DNA from: Vallitalea maricola
GTDB taxonomy: Bacteria > Bacillota > Clostridia > Lachnospirales > Vallitaleaceae
Assembly: GCF_036985595.1 (NCBI RefSeq)
Contig: NZ_BTPU01000030.1
Location: 1 to 41,276, forward strand
Direction of reading: 5' to 3'
Length of the DNA: 41,276 bases
The notes beneath the pieces were generated by a model that was given only the letters and a program-made list of their open reading frames with translations, searched no databases and was not told the origin of the DNA. How positions within the stretch are numbered: the first letter of the stretch is position 1; every line of letters begins with the position of its first letter. Both the position numbers and the translations under genes were made by a program. This document shows positions 26,190 through 35,003 of this stretch, piece after piece.

Positions 26190-26933
26190 TTAAGCAGTAT
26201 AAGCACCATCCACCACAATGGTTGTACCATTAATATAAGAGGCTTCTTCAGATGCTAAAAACAGTACTACTGATGCCACTTCTTCAGGTTTTCCATAACG
26301 TTTCTGTGGTATATTACTGATAATTATATCTTTATTAGGTATAGAATCAGTCATATCAGTCTCAATGTATCCAGGAGCTATAGCATTAACTCTAATTTTT
26401 TTACCACCAATTTCTCTAGATAAAGCTTTAGTGAATCCAATAATAGCAGCCTTAGAAGAACAATAATTAGTTTGTCCAGCTACACCGTACAATCCAGCAA
26501 CAGAGCTTATATTAATTATATTTCCATATCTATTCTTAATCATGTTAAGAATTACTTGACGAGTAATATTATATGTTCCAAAAAAATTGATATCAATAAC
26601 GCTCTTCCAATCATCAGAACTTTGCATCAACATGATTCCATCTTTAGTGATTCCTGCATTATTTATAAGAACATCTATTTTCCCTGTTTGTTTAATTATA
26701 CTTGAGACAGCATGTTCACATTCTTTTTCGTTGCCTATATTACATTTTAACATCTCACAAAAAAAGCCTTCATCTCGTACCTGTTCCACTAAGGTTTCTG
26801 CTGCATCCATATTTTTGGAGAATATGAAAAAGACTTTTCCGCCTTCTTTTGCAAAAGCTCTTACGATAGCTTTTCCAATACCTCTATTACCTCCTGTAAC
26901 CACTATAACTTGATTATTAAATTTACCACTCAT
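26190..26933 (-). CDS. fabG: 3-oxoacyl-[ACP] reductase, FabG-like
   Basis: A 247-residue short-chain dehydrogenase that should reduce 3-ketoacyl-ACP with NAD(P)H. The cofactor motif is VVTGGNRGIGKAI (about 11-23). NNAGIT is at 91-96, and the catalytic S144, Y157 and K161 lie in NISSVAG and NYCSSKAA. The C-terminus (YINGTTIVVDGAYTA) is typical. The ATG at 26933 has AAGGGG 7 nt upstream; a TTG seven codons earlier overlaps the stop of the previous gene. In this cluster it is the ketoreductase of the polyketide system rather than the housekeeping FabG. Confidence 0.9.
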   Translation of the reverse strand: MSGKFNNQVIVVTGGNRGIGKAIVRAFAKEGGKVFFIFSKNMDAAETLVEQVRDEGFFCEMLKCNIGNEKECEHAVSSIIKQTGKIDVLINNAGITKDGIMLMQSSDDWKSVIDINFFGTYNITRQVILNMIKNRYGNIINISSVAGLYGVAGQTNYCSSKAAIIGFTKALSREIGGKKIRVNAIAPGYIETDMTDSIPNKDIIISNIPQKRYGKPEEVASVVLFLASEEASYINGTTIVVDGAYTA

Positions 26934-26950
26934 GATTAACCCCTTCACTC

Positions 26951-28114
26951 TCAATGTTTTTCATAATATTTTAATACAGTACTCATGACACTTCCATATT
27001 CCGAGTATCCATTAACTAAAACGTACTTATATGTACCTTTAGTGTTTTGCCTATTTATATTGATTAAATCAATAGCTTCTCCACAATTAAAAACCTTTGG
27101 TATTTCTTGTTTCTGTAGAATACATATGGCAGCAACAATATTTAAGTTGAGATTACATCCTAGAGTATCCCCAAAAATACCTTTTATGGAAACTACTGGC
27201 GGTTTCTTTTCGAAGCAGTTCTTAATAGCTATGGCTTCAGCATAATCTATTGTTGGATGTTCTCCTGCTGCACCGACAATACAATCAATTTCCTCAGCAG
27301 ATACATCAGCATTCTTAAGAGCTAAAATCATTGCCTCTTCAAATTCTTTATTTTCAAAAGTATATAATCCATCATTATTTTTTGTTGTTTTTCTGTGAGC
27401 ACCTATACCACATAATTCACATTGGATGGATTCATCTGTCATATATTTTGAATCTGACTTTTCTAGAATCAATGTAACCAAAGATTCTTTTAAGTAAATT
27501 CCCTTGGGCTTTGTAGAATAAGGAGAACAATCTCCCAATCCACTATTATTAACATAAGGTAAATTATTATAATACTTTAATATGTTGTTAATATAACAAT
27601 CATATCCTCCACAAAATATTAATTCTACATTACCATTTATTAAAGAATTATAAGAATATCTTAGTGCATTTGAAGACTGTAGATGCATGCTTGTTCCTTT
27701 TAGCTTATACTCCATTGTGACTCCTGCTATACACGAGTTCCCGACGGTTGCAGCAAAAATAATAGGGCTAACATTATTGATTCCTTTCGTGTATACTGTA
27801 TCTAAAACATTTATTGTACTATCTACACTGGCATAAAACGTTGAATATATTGTTCCTATATCATAAGGATTGTACTTAATATGATCTAGTCCCCTGTTAT
27901 AATATGCTTGAGTAGAAGAAATAAATGCTGCTACTGATGTTCTATTCATCCTACGGGTTTTTCTATAAAAAGGGGTTTCTAACTCGTATAAATCAATTTG
28001 TTGCTTATATAGATTTTCACTGCATGTATCGTATAATTGATCTCGAAATTCATCAAAATTATTTGTCATTGGTGTTATAACATCTACACCCGTTATATAG
28101 ATAGAACTATTCAT
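26951..28114 (-). CDS. Ketosynthase homologue lacking active-site residues (chain length factor-like)
   Basis: This 387-residue protein has a thiolase fold related to KS II, opening MNSSIYITGVDVITPMTNN. The region that holds the nucleophile in the partner KS reads MHLQSSNALRYSYN here, with no cysteine. The HGTGT motif is replaced by GAAGEHPT and the KxxxGH motif by KGIFGDTLG. It therefore cannot condense on its own. In type II polyketide systems such a subunit pairs with the active KS and sets chain length. The ATG at 28114 overlaps the end of the dehydratase gene by 8 bases, with AAGGAGG upstream, so translation is coupled. Confidence 0.85.
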   Translation of the reverse strand: MNSSIYITGVDVITPMTNNFDEFRDQLYDTCSENLYKQQIDLYELETPFYRKTRRMNRTSVAAFISSTQAYYNRGLDHIKYNPYDIGTIYSTFYASVDSTINVLDTVYTKGINNVSPIIFAATVGNSCIAGVTMEYKLKGTSMHLQSSNALRYSYNSLINGNVELIFCGGYDCYINNILKYYNNLPYVNNSGLGDCSPYSTKPKGIYLKESLVTLILEKSDSKYMTDESIQCELCGIGAHRKTTKNNDGLYTFENKEFEEAMILALKNADVSAEEIDCIVGAAGEHPTIDYAEAIAIKNCFEKKPPVVSIKGIFGDTLGCNLNLNIVAAICILQKQEIPKVFNCGEAIDLININRQNTKGTYKYVLVNGYSEYGSVMSTVLKYYEKH

Positions 28115-28547
28115 TATTATCCTCCTTGACAATATATGACAATTTGCCTTCAGCCACTTTTTCATCTTCAACAAAACAATATCCTTGTACAGTAATATAA
28201 TTATTCACTTTACTTAATAATTCTACTCTAATCATTAACTTGTCACCTGGAAAGACACTTCTTATGAACTTCATTTGTTTTACTGTTACAAGGTACCCTA
28301 AACCATTCTCATTTGTTGGTTTTTCATCACTTTCATCTTTCATAAACATAAATGAACTTACTTGTCCCATCGCTTCAATAATCAAAACACCAGGGAAAAC
28401 TATTTTTTCAGGATAATGCCCTTGTGTCCAAGGTTCGTTATATGAAACATTTTTAAAACCTACTACATATTCCATATATTTAGATTCAATAATACCATCT
28501 ACCATAATAAAAGGATAACGGTGTTTTATATTTGATAAGATATCCAT
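28107..28547 (-). CDS. fabZ: 3-hydroxyacyl-[ACP] dehydratase, FabZ-like
   Basis: A 146-residue hot-dog fold dehydratase that makes the trans-2-enoyl-ACP. IKHRYPFIMVDGI opens the protein. The catalytic His is H44 in TQGHYPEKIVFPG and the acid is E58 in VLIIEAMGQ, spaced as in FabZ. A ribosome binding site (AGGAGG) precedes the ATG by a few bases. It lies between the active KS and the CLF-like gene, 11 bases after the KS. It probably serves the cluster ACP. Confidence 0.92.
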   Translation of the reverse strand: MDILSNIKHRYPFIMVDGIIESKYMEYVVGFKNVSYNEPWTQGHYPEKIVFPGVLIIEAMGQVSSFMFMKDESDEKPTNENGLGYLVTVKQMKFIRSVFPGDKLMIRVELLSKVNNYITVQGYCFVEDEKVAEGKLSYIVKEDNNE

Positions 28548-28558
28548 ACGTTACCTCC

Positions 28559-29752
28559 TTATATGTACTTACAAATACCTATTGAAGCACAATTGCCAGC
28601 AAATGCGAATGAATTGGAAATACACAGGTCAAATGATATTGATTGTTCTTTAGTTGTTACCAATTCTATATGATTCATTGGCAAAGGTTTATCTACAGAA
28701 ATAGATAATGGCATTTGTCCATATTTCTGACATAATACGCAGATTGCAAGCTCTATGGCTCCAGCTGCACCTAAGCAATGTCCTAACATTGACTTAGAGG
28801 AGGACATCCAGACTTTTTCTATTCCCGATTCCCCTTCTACTACCCTTTCTATAGCACTTATTTCCATAGGATCATTAGCTGATGTTCCCGTACCATGAGC
28901 ATTTATATATAATATATCTCCATCTTCAAATGTATACTCTGATATTACATTTTTCATACATTCATATGCTCCTGCTCCTTTTGGATCTGGTGCAGTAATA
29001 TGATAAGCATCGTTTTTTGAATCATAACCAAATACTTCGGCATATATCTTAGCACCTCTAGCTAATGCATGTTCTTCACTTTCCAGCACGAAAAAAGCTG
29101 CTGCTTCCCCTATATTCAATCCTTCTCTGTTTTCATCAAAAGGCTTGGTAGGATTGCTTGACATATTCTGCATTGAATTAAAACCACTTATGCTTGTATC
29201 ACTAAAAACATCTACACCACCTGCAATGGCGACATCTACATTACCTGATTTTATTAATTCAAAAGCATTACCTACAGCCATAGTCCCTGATGCACAAGCA
29301 GTATTAATGACATAAACATCTCCACAATTCCCTATTTGCTCGTTCAAATAGTATATGTATTTACTATAATTATAATCTATACTACTTTTATCAAGGTTAT
29401 CTTTTGTATTTTGTAATTGTTTTCTCATTTGTTTTTCTATAGGCAAGGAAATCAATATAGAAGTCCCCAATGAAAAAACTGAACGTGAATCTAGAGAATT
29501 TATATATTCTTTTGATAACCCTGAATCATTAAAAATTTCTTTAATAGCTAAATCACACATATATATATATTTATCTATCCCTTTACAATTACAAGTAATC
29601 TCCCCAGCATATAATGAAGGTATACCTATATCTTTTAATACATTTGTATTTTTAATACCTGTCTTTCCCTCTATACTGTTTATGTATAATTCATTGGCGT
29701 TCCATGCATTTGATGATACAGCTCCAACCCCTGTTACAACAACTTTTATCAT
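28559..29752 (-). CDS. Beta-ketoacyl-ACP synthase (active KS of a type II system)
   Basis: A 397-residue KS II/FabF-like condensing enzyme. The nucleophile is C153 in NTACASGTMAVG, and the histidines are H286 in NAHGTGTSANDP and H325 in SKSMLGHCLGAAGA. All three are intact. KPFDENREGLNIGEAAAFFVLE is also typical. I set the start at ATG 29752 (MIKVVVTGVGAV), 4 bases after the ACP stop; the longer frame lies inside the ACP gene. With the Cys-less homologue at 26951-28114 it should form a KS/CLF pair. Confidence 0.93.
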   Translation of the reverse strand: MIKVVVTGVGAVSSNAWNANELYINSIEGKTGIKNTNVLKDIGIPSLYAGEITCNCKGIDKYIYMCDLAIKEIFNDSGLSKEYINSLDSRSVFSLGTSILISLPIEKQMRKQLQNTKDNLDKSSIDYNYSKYIYYLNEQIGNCGDVYVINTACASGTMAVGNAFELIKSGNVDVAIAGGVDVFSDTSISGFNSMQNMSSNPTKPFDENREGLNIGEAAAFFVLESEEHALARGAKIYAEVFGYDSKNDAYHITAPDPKGAGAYECMKNVISEYTFEDGDILYINAHGTGTSANDPMEISAIERVVEGESGIEKVWMSSSKSMLGHCLGAAGAIELAICVLCQKYGQMPLSISVDKPLPMNHIELVTTKEQSISFDLCISNSFAFAGNCASIGICKYI

Positions 29753-29756
29753 TATA

Positions 29757-30050
29757 CTATTCACTCCAGTTTTCAGTTTTATTTTGTATAATATAATCAA
29801 CTAATGTATTAACTGAGTAAAATGCAGTAGAACTATTCTCAGGACTTAATTTGATCTCGTATAATTGCTGGATACCTACCATAATTTCTAAAGCATCAAC
29901 CGAGTCTAGTCCTATATCCTCCAACTCACTTTCCCTATTGGGGTTAGTAAAAAGAGGTACATCATTATCAATGTCTTGGGGTTTCATTCTAAGCATTAAT
30001 CTCTCAACTAACATTTCTTTGATTTCCTTTTGAATTTTTTCTCTATTCAC
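29757..30050 (-). CDS. Acyl carrier protein
   Basis: A 97-residue acidic carrier protein. The phosphopantetheine serine is S50 in EDIGLDSVDALEIMVGI. Residues 30-45 (DVPLFTNPNRESELED) extend loop 1 relative to FabD-type ACPs, as in many polyketide-cluster ACPs. The start is GTG at 30050 with GGTGG about 7 nt upstream. It is the first gene of the operon. A dedicated ACP beside a KS pair and a BtrH-like protein argues for a specialised acyl chain. Confidence 0.93.
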   Translation of the reverse strand: MNREKIQKEIKEMLVERLMLRMKPQDIDNDVPLFTNPNRESELEDIGLDSVDALEIMVGIQQLYEIKLSPENSSTAFYSVNTLVDYIIQNKTENWSE

Positions 30051-30637
30051 ATATATTCCACCTTTCTCATATACATATGGTTTCTCGTCAAAGCCATATT
30101 ATATATATTATAATATGATAATTGTATCCTTCTTTTACTTTAATAATAGTGATTTAGTCATGATGTAGATATATTGGTATATGATATTTGGAAAATTAAT
30201 ATTTAAAACATAAAGAATATTGTTATTTAAGCAATCACATAACTTTTGCTTTTGTTAAGAAAATTAAAAAAAGAGCTTGTACTAATGAATTTGATTCTAT
30301 TAAGATATATATAATAATATACATTATATTCAATAATATTTTCTTATAATTTAGCATATTATTAATAATATGTCAACTTTTTAGACAACAGCATTGCAAA
30401 TACCAATTTAATATAATATAGTTATAATTTTATTGATATTTTTTTACTTTATTTTCTATTTAATGACTTTTCACCTATATTAATTAAACCTTTTTATTTG
30501 TTTATTATAATATTATAATTAATTACAATAAAATCAATTTATAATATTTTTAATATTGTACAAATTATATTTTAGTATAAGATAATTTGACTAGCAATTA
30601 ATTAACTAATACCTGTCCAATAAATTTTTATATAAAT
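30051..30637. other. Long AT-rich upstream region of the cluster
   Basis: Nearly 600 bases without a convincing gene separate the ACP start from the metH terminator. The stretch is extremely AT-rich. Besides the candidate promoter at 30348-30376 and its palindrome, I see only short A/T runs and no riboswitch signature. Confidence 0.6.
30348..30376 (-). promoter_or_regulatory. Candidate cluster promoter with palindromic spacer
   Basis: The minus strand has TTGACA (30371-30376), 17 nt, then TAAATT (30348-30353). An 18-bp perfect palindrome CATATTATTAATAATATG (30355-30372) overlaps the -35 and the spacer and could be an operator. Low complexity makes this uncertain. The leader would be about 290 nt. 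Confidence 0.4.
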
Positions 30638-30684
30638 AAAATCATCTTCTCCCTGTTTATAAAACACTTGGAAAAGATGATTTT
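30638..30684 (-). terminator. Terminator after metH
   Basis: On the minus strand AAAATCATCTTTTCC pairs with GGAGAAGATGATTTT (15 bp, one mismatch) across a loop, followed by ATTTATATAAAAATTT. It is 20 bases beyond the metH stop. Confidence 0.85.
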
Positions 30685-30703
30685 TATTAAAGTTATTATT
30701 TTA

Positions 30704-33130
30704 TTATTTATCAGTCAATTGATGTGCCAGTTTTACAGCCATATTAGCATCTTCGCTATAACCGTCTGCTCCTATTTCCTTGGCATAGTCATTAGTTATT
30801 ACTGCTCCACCAATTATCACTTTTGATCTTAGTCCTTCTTCTTTTACTAGTCTAATAACATTTTCCATTTCTAACATAGTTGTTGTCATTAGAGCTGATA
30901 AAGCTATAATATCAGCATCAACTTCTTTTGCTTTTTCTACGATTACTTCTTTTGCCACATCTTTACCTAGATCAATAACTTCAAATCCGTGATTTTTCAA
31001 CATTAAGGCTACCAAATTCTTTCCAATATCATGAATATCACCTTTAACTGTAGCGATTACAACTTTTTTCTTTTGTTTAACTTCCTTATTTCTATCTTTT
31101 TCAAGCAAAGGATCCAAATAGTCCATAGCAACTTTCATTGTTTCTGCACTCATGATTAATTGAGGCAAGAAATAAGTCTTTTCTTCAAATAATTCTCCCA
31201 CTTTTGTAATAGCTGGAATAAGATATTCTTTAATAATTACTTTTGGTAAATCACCATTATCTATAGATTTTTTTATATTATCTAGTATCGTCTCTTTTTC
31301 TCCATTAACAACCATGTCGAATATGGCTTGTTTAACATCTACTTTCTCATTAGTATCTACACTGACTATTTCTTTACTCATAGCTTTTTTCTCTTGTTTA
31401 CTGAATGATTCAATATATGTTAGGCTGTCCTTATCTCTTATTGCTAAAACATCAGATGCCCTCATAATATTCATTAATAATTCATCTGAAGGATTCGCTA
31501 TAGCCATTGTAAGTCCTTTTCCTATACCCATAGCTAGAAAAGCTGTATTAATGAGCTTTCTTTCAGGTAAACCAAAAGAAATGTTTGACAATCCCACAAT
31601 TGTTCCTGTACCAAATTCCCTGGAACACCATTCAATTGTCTCTAAAGTTAACGCAGCCGCTTTACTATTGGAAGCTATTGTTGTCACTAATCCATCAACG
31701 ATAATATCTTCTTTTTGATATCCTAATTCTTTTGCATGTGAATATACTGTATTAATTATTTCGTGTTTTTCATTAATACTTTTAGATAATCCTTTATCAC
31801 TAAGTGGTAATAAGATAAACATAGCACCATATTTTTTGGCTATAGGCAATAGTTTATCAATCTTATGCTGTTCTAATGATATGGAATTCACCAAAGCTCT
31901 ACCTGGGTAAATCCTAAGCCCTGCTTCTATTGCATCAATATTGGAAGAATCAATACATAGGGGCACTTTTACAAATGTTGATAATTGTTCTATTGCTTTT
32001 TTCATGATATCAACTTCATCTATGCCGTTCATACCTACATTTACATCAAGTACCTGAGCTCCTTTTTCAATCTGCTCATGAGCAAGGGAAACCACATAAT
32101 CCATATTTTTATTTCTTAGGTGTTCTTGTAGTTTCTTCTTCCCTGTTGGATTAATTCTTTCCCCAACAATAATGGTCGGATTATTTCCACCTATAGTTAC
32201 AGATTTACGCTCAGATGTTAGAATGCTTCCTTGTCTATCCGTCCACATCCTGATATCAATATCTTTAACTTTATCCTTTAACTTACTGATAAATTTCTTT
32301 GTTGTACCACAGCATCCACCAATAATATTAGCTCCTGCTTCTACTAACAATGCTCCATAGTGGGAGAATTCATCTTCATCCATATCAAATATGGTTTCAC
32401 CGTTTTCGTATTTTGGCAATCCAGCGTTAGGTTTAACTATCAACGGTACTTTGGCATATGGTTTCATAGCTTTTACGATATCTATCATATCATTAGGTCC
32501 TGTTGAACAATTACAACCTACTGCATCAGCACCAAGATTCTGAAGAGTTATTAATGCTGTTACCGGGTCAGTACCATTAAGTGTATAACCACTTTTTTCA
32601 TAAGTCATGCTGACCATAACAGGTAGGTCACAAGTCTCTTTTACAGCTATTAGTGCAGCTCTTGCCTCATTAATGTTCATCATGGTCTCAATGACAAATA
32701 AATCAACACCAGCTTCCACCAAAGCCTTTACTTGAGGTTTATAAGCATTAACAATGTCTTCAAAATGATAATTGCTAAGAGGATATATCTGTGCTCCTGT
32801 TGGTGATAAATCTCCTATAACCCACACATCATCTCCAACAGCTTCTCTTGAAATCCTAACTAATTCTTTATTCATCTCGACCAGCTGATCTTCTAGCCCA
32901 AATTCAGCTAGTTTTATAGAATTACAACCAAAAGTACAAGCATAAACTGCTTTTGAACCAACCTCTTTATATCCTCTTTGAATATCCATGATAACATCTT
33001 TGTTATCAATAACCCATTTTTCTGGGCATACCCCTCTAGGCATACCTCTTTTCTGTAACTCTGTTCCTGTAGCACCGTCAAGAATTAATATGTTTTTTTG
33101 CAGATACTCTTTAAATTCATTTTTCGTCAT
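30704..33130 (-). CDS. metH: Cobalamin-dependent methionine synthase (short form)
   Basis: MetH transfers a methyl group from methyltetrahydrofolate to homocysteine via cobalamin. The 808-residue protein has the homocysteine-binding barrel (about 1-290; zinc cysteines in VGCNCSTGP and GGCCGTT), the pterin-binding barrel (about 310-570; GERINPTGKKKL, DVNVGMNG), and the cobalamin cap and domain (about 590-808; GDIHDIGKN with the DxHxxG ligand H700). The C-terminal SAM-dependent reactivation domain of the 1200-residue enzymes is absent, as in many Clostridia. It is 76 bases after the fused MTHFR gene. Confidence 0.95.
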   Translation of the reverse strand: MTKNEFKEYLQKNILILDGATGTELQKRGMPRGVCPEKWVIDNKDVIMDIQRGYKEVGSKAVYACTFGCNSIKLAEFGLEDQLVEMNKELVRISREAVGDDVWVIGDLSPTGAQIYPLSNYHFEDIVNAYKPQVKALVEAGVDLFVIETMMNINEARAALIAVKETCDLPVMVSMTYEKSGYTLNGTDPVTALITLQNLGADAVGCNCSTGPNDMIDIVKAMKPYAKVPLIVKPNAGLPKYENGETIFDMDEDEFSHYGALLVEAGANIIGGCCGTTKKFISKLKDKVKDIDIRMWTDRQGSILTSERKSVTIGGNNPTIIVGERINPTGKKKLQEHLRNKNMDYVVSLAHEQIEKGAQVLDVNVGMNGIDEVDIMKKAIEQLSTFVKVPLCIDSSNIDAIEAGLRIYPGRALVNSISLEQHKIDKLLPIAKKYGAMFILLPLSDKGLSKSINEKHEIINTVYSHAKELGYQKEDIIVDGLVTTIASNSKAAALTLETIEWCSREFGTGTIVGLSNISFGLPERKLINTAFLAMGIGKGLTMAIANPSDELLMNIMRASDVLAIRDKDSLTYIESFSKQEKKAMSKEIVSVDTNEKVDVKQAIFDMVVNGEKETILDNIKKSIDNGDLPKVIIKEYLIPAITKVGELFEEKTYFLPQLIMSAETMKVAMDYLDPLLEKDRNKEVKQKKKVVIATVKGDIHDIGKNLVALMLKNHGFEVIDLGKDVAKEVIVEKAKEVDADIIALSALMTTTMLEMENVIRLVKEEGLRSKVIIGGAVITNDYAKEIGADGYSEDANMAVKLAHQLTDK

Positions 33131-33206
33131 AAAGAAATCAAACCTTTCAAAACTTATATATAAGTCAATTTTATATAGTCTAACCTAGCTAGTATATTCA
33201 CGTTGA

Positions 33207-34994
33207 TTAATTAATTTGTCTTATGGATTTTATTATCTTACTAACCATTTCCACTCTATTGAACGGCGTCATCATGTATATACCATCCACAATATCTTTA
33301 ATTTTCGTAGCAATTTCCACTGCAACTTCTATACCTACATTTTCAGCTTCTTCTCTAGTCATATCTTTTGTAAACATACTACAGATATTCTCAGGAATAT
33401 CTATACCTGCTATTTCATTATTGAGGAACCTTGCATTTTTATAGCTTACTAAGGGCATTATCCCCCCTAGTATCTTGATATCTGTGTTTTCTTTAATTAT
33501 TTTTAGATTATTGATAGCCTGATCATTATAAATAGGCTGAGTCAATAGATATTTCGCTCCTGCTTCTTGTTTTCTTTTGATTCTCTTAATAATCTTATCT
33601 ACATAAGTTAGATTAGGATTAAGAGCTCCACCGTATATCATAGCATCTTCAGAATCAAAATCAACATTCAACTCTTTAACCAATTCCATTAATTTAATAG
33701 AGTTAACATTAAAAACACTAGCTGTTTCAATTCTTTCCTCACTTGGAATAGGGTCGCCAGTGACTAATAATATATTTCTTATTTTCTCTATATGAGCTCC
33801 CAAGATAATAGATTTTAGTGCTATGACATTCTTATCTCTGCAACAAATATGGGGCATAACATCAATTCCCACTTCTTTCGCTATCTTATTAGCTATTATT
33901 ATGGAATCTGCTCTAGGTCTTGATAAAGGTGAATCTGCTATAGTGATAATATCCACACCTTCTGCTTTTAATATATTGGCACCTTCCATTATCTTCTGAA
34001 CATTACCATTATACGGAGGATCCAATTCTACAGCAAAAACAAATTCATTATTCATAAGCTTATTAAAAAATTTATTAGGAGTATAAGTAATACCTTTCTT
34101 CTTCTGCGTTTTATTTCTATGATATATGGATGAAGGTTCATAGTTACCGTCTAAATTTTCTATTATTTCTTCTATATGACTAGGAGTAGTTCCACAACAA
34201 CCACCAATTACCTTAACACCAAGCTTTTTGATATCAACCATTGTTTCACCAAAATACCTTGCATTATCTCTGTACACTGTTCTCTCATATATCTTATCTG
34301 GATATCCTGCGTTAGGTATGGCTACAATATTATCATCTTCTATGTCCAAGTTCCTTATGATTTTATATAAGTGACCTACACCAATTCCACAATTGAACCC
34401 ATAAGCAACCAGTCCTTTTATTCTTCTAGCTTCTTCAATGAGTCTTCTAGAACTTATGCCTTCTTTTGAGTATCCAAAAGCATTTACTTTGAACTGGGCT
34501 ATAATTTCTGCTTTATCATTTTTAGATAAAATGTAGTCAGCTAGTATTTTTATATAATTGGTACTAGCAAAAGTTTCAAATACAAAAATGTCAGCTCCAA
34601 GATCTAACAATGTATTAATTATATAATAATACTCATCTAGGATATTATCTTTTTCTGAATCTATTTTTTCTGGGATAGGACCAATTGATGCTCCTACGAA
34701 AACATCTTTGCCTTCTGCACAATCTACAGCTATATTATAACCTTCTGTAAGAATTTTTTTAAGCTCTATCCTGCTGCATTTCAGACTAACTGTATTAGCT
34801 GAAAAAGTATTAGTTCTAATGAGTTTTGCTCCTGCTTCAATATATTCCTTATGAATAGTCTCAATAATCTTCTTATCATTGATATTAGCTAATTCTGAAA
34901 CTGTAGTATCTTTTAATGTTTTCTTGGAATAATAAGTACCCATTGCACCATCGGTAACTAGAATACTGTTCTTTAAATAGTCTCTTAACTGCAT
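33207..34994 (-). CDS. Bifunctional homocysteine S-methyltransferase / 5,10-methylenetetrahydrofolate reductase
   Basis: A 595-residue two-domain protein. Residues about 1-285 are a homocysteine methyltransferase barrel (VTDGAMGTYYSK; zinc cysteines in FNCGIG and GGCCGTTPSH). Residues about 310-595 are a methylenetetrahydrofolate reductase (AVELDPPYNGNVQKI, LVTGDPIPSEE, YLLTQPIYNDQAI), which makes the methyl donor that MetH uses. The architecture matches YitJ-type proteins. AGGATG precedes the ATG, 9 bases after the topB stop. It and metH form a methionine unit in which both proteins carry a homocysteine-binding domain. Confidence 0.94.
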   Translation of the reverse strand: MQLRDYLKNSILVTDGAMGTYYSKKTLKDTTVSELANINDKKIIETIHKEYIEAGAKLIRTNTFSANTVSLKCSRIELKKILTEGYNIAVDCAEGKDVFVGASIGPIPEKIDSEKDNILDEYYYIINTLLDLGADIFVFETFASTNYIKILADYILSKNDKAEIIAQFKVNAFGYSKEGISSRRLIEEARRIKGLVAYGFNCGIGVGHLYKIIRNLDIEDDNIVAIPNAGYPDKIYERTVYRDNARYFGETMVDIKKLGVKVIGGCCGTTPSHIEEIIENLDGNYEPSSIYHRNKTQKKKGITYTPNKFFNKLMNNEFVFAVELDPPYNGNVQKIMEGANILKAEGVDIITIADSPLSRPRADSIIIANKIAKEVGIDVMPHICCRDKNVIALKSIILGAHIEKIRNILLVTGDPIPSEERIETASVFNVNSIKLMELVKELNVDFDSEDAMIYGGALNPNLTYVDKIIKRIKRKQEAGAKYLLTQPIYNDQAINNLKIIKENTDIKILGGIMPLVSYKNARFLNNEIAGIDIPENICSMFTKDMTREEAENVGIEVAVEIATKIKDIVDGIYMMTPFNRVEMVSKIIKSIRQIN

Positions 34995-35003
34995 ATCATC
35001 ATC

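Larger units (their letters stand above)
22150..30050 (-). other. Putative hybrid RiPP / type II polyketide biosynthetic operon
   Basis: Nine minus-strand genes are packed head to tail: ACP, KS, FabZ-like, CLF-like KS, FabG-like, BtrH-like, Cys-containing peptide, radical SAM/SPASM, and M50 protease. KS follows ACP by 4 bases and CLF overlaps FabZ by 8 bases. The cluster is bounded by a terminator at 22093-22135 and by the terminator of metH at its upstream side. There is no transporter, phosphopantetheinyl transferase, malonyl transferase, enoyl reductase or thioesterase, so those functions would come from elsewhere. That this is a single pathway is inference from packing and content. Confidence 0.75.

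Noticed and set aside
33131..33206. Possible SAM riboswitch before metH
   Set aside because: The 76-base gap is too short and shows none of the conserved S-box features.
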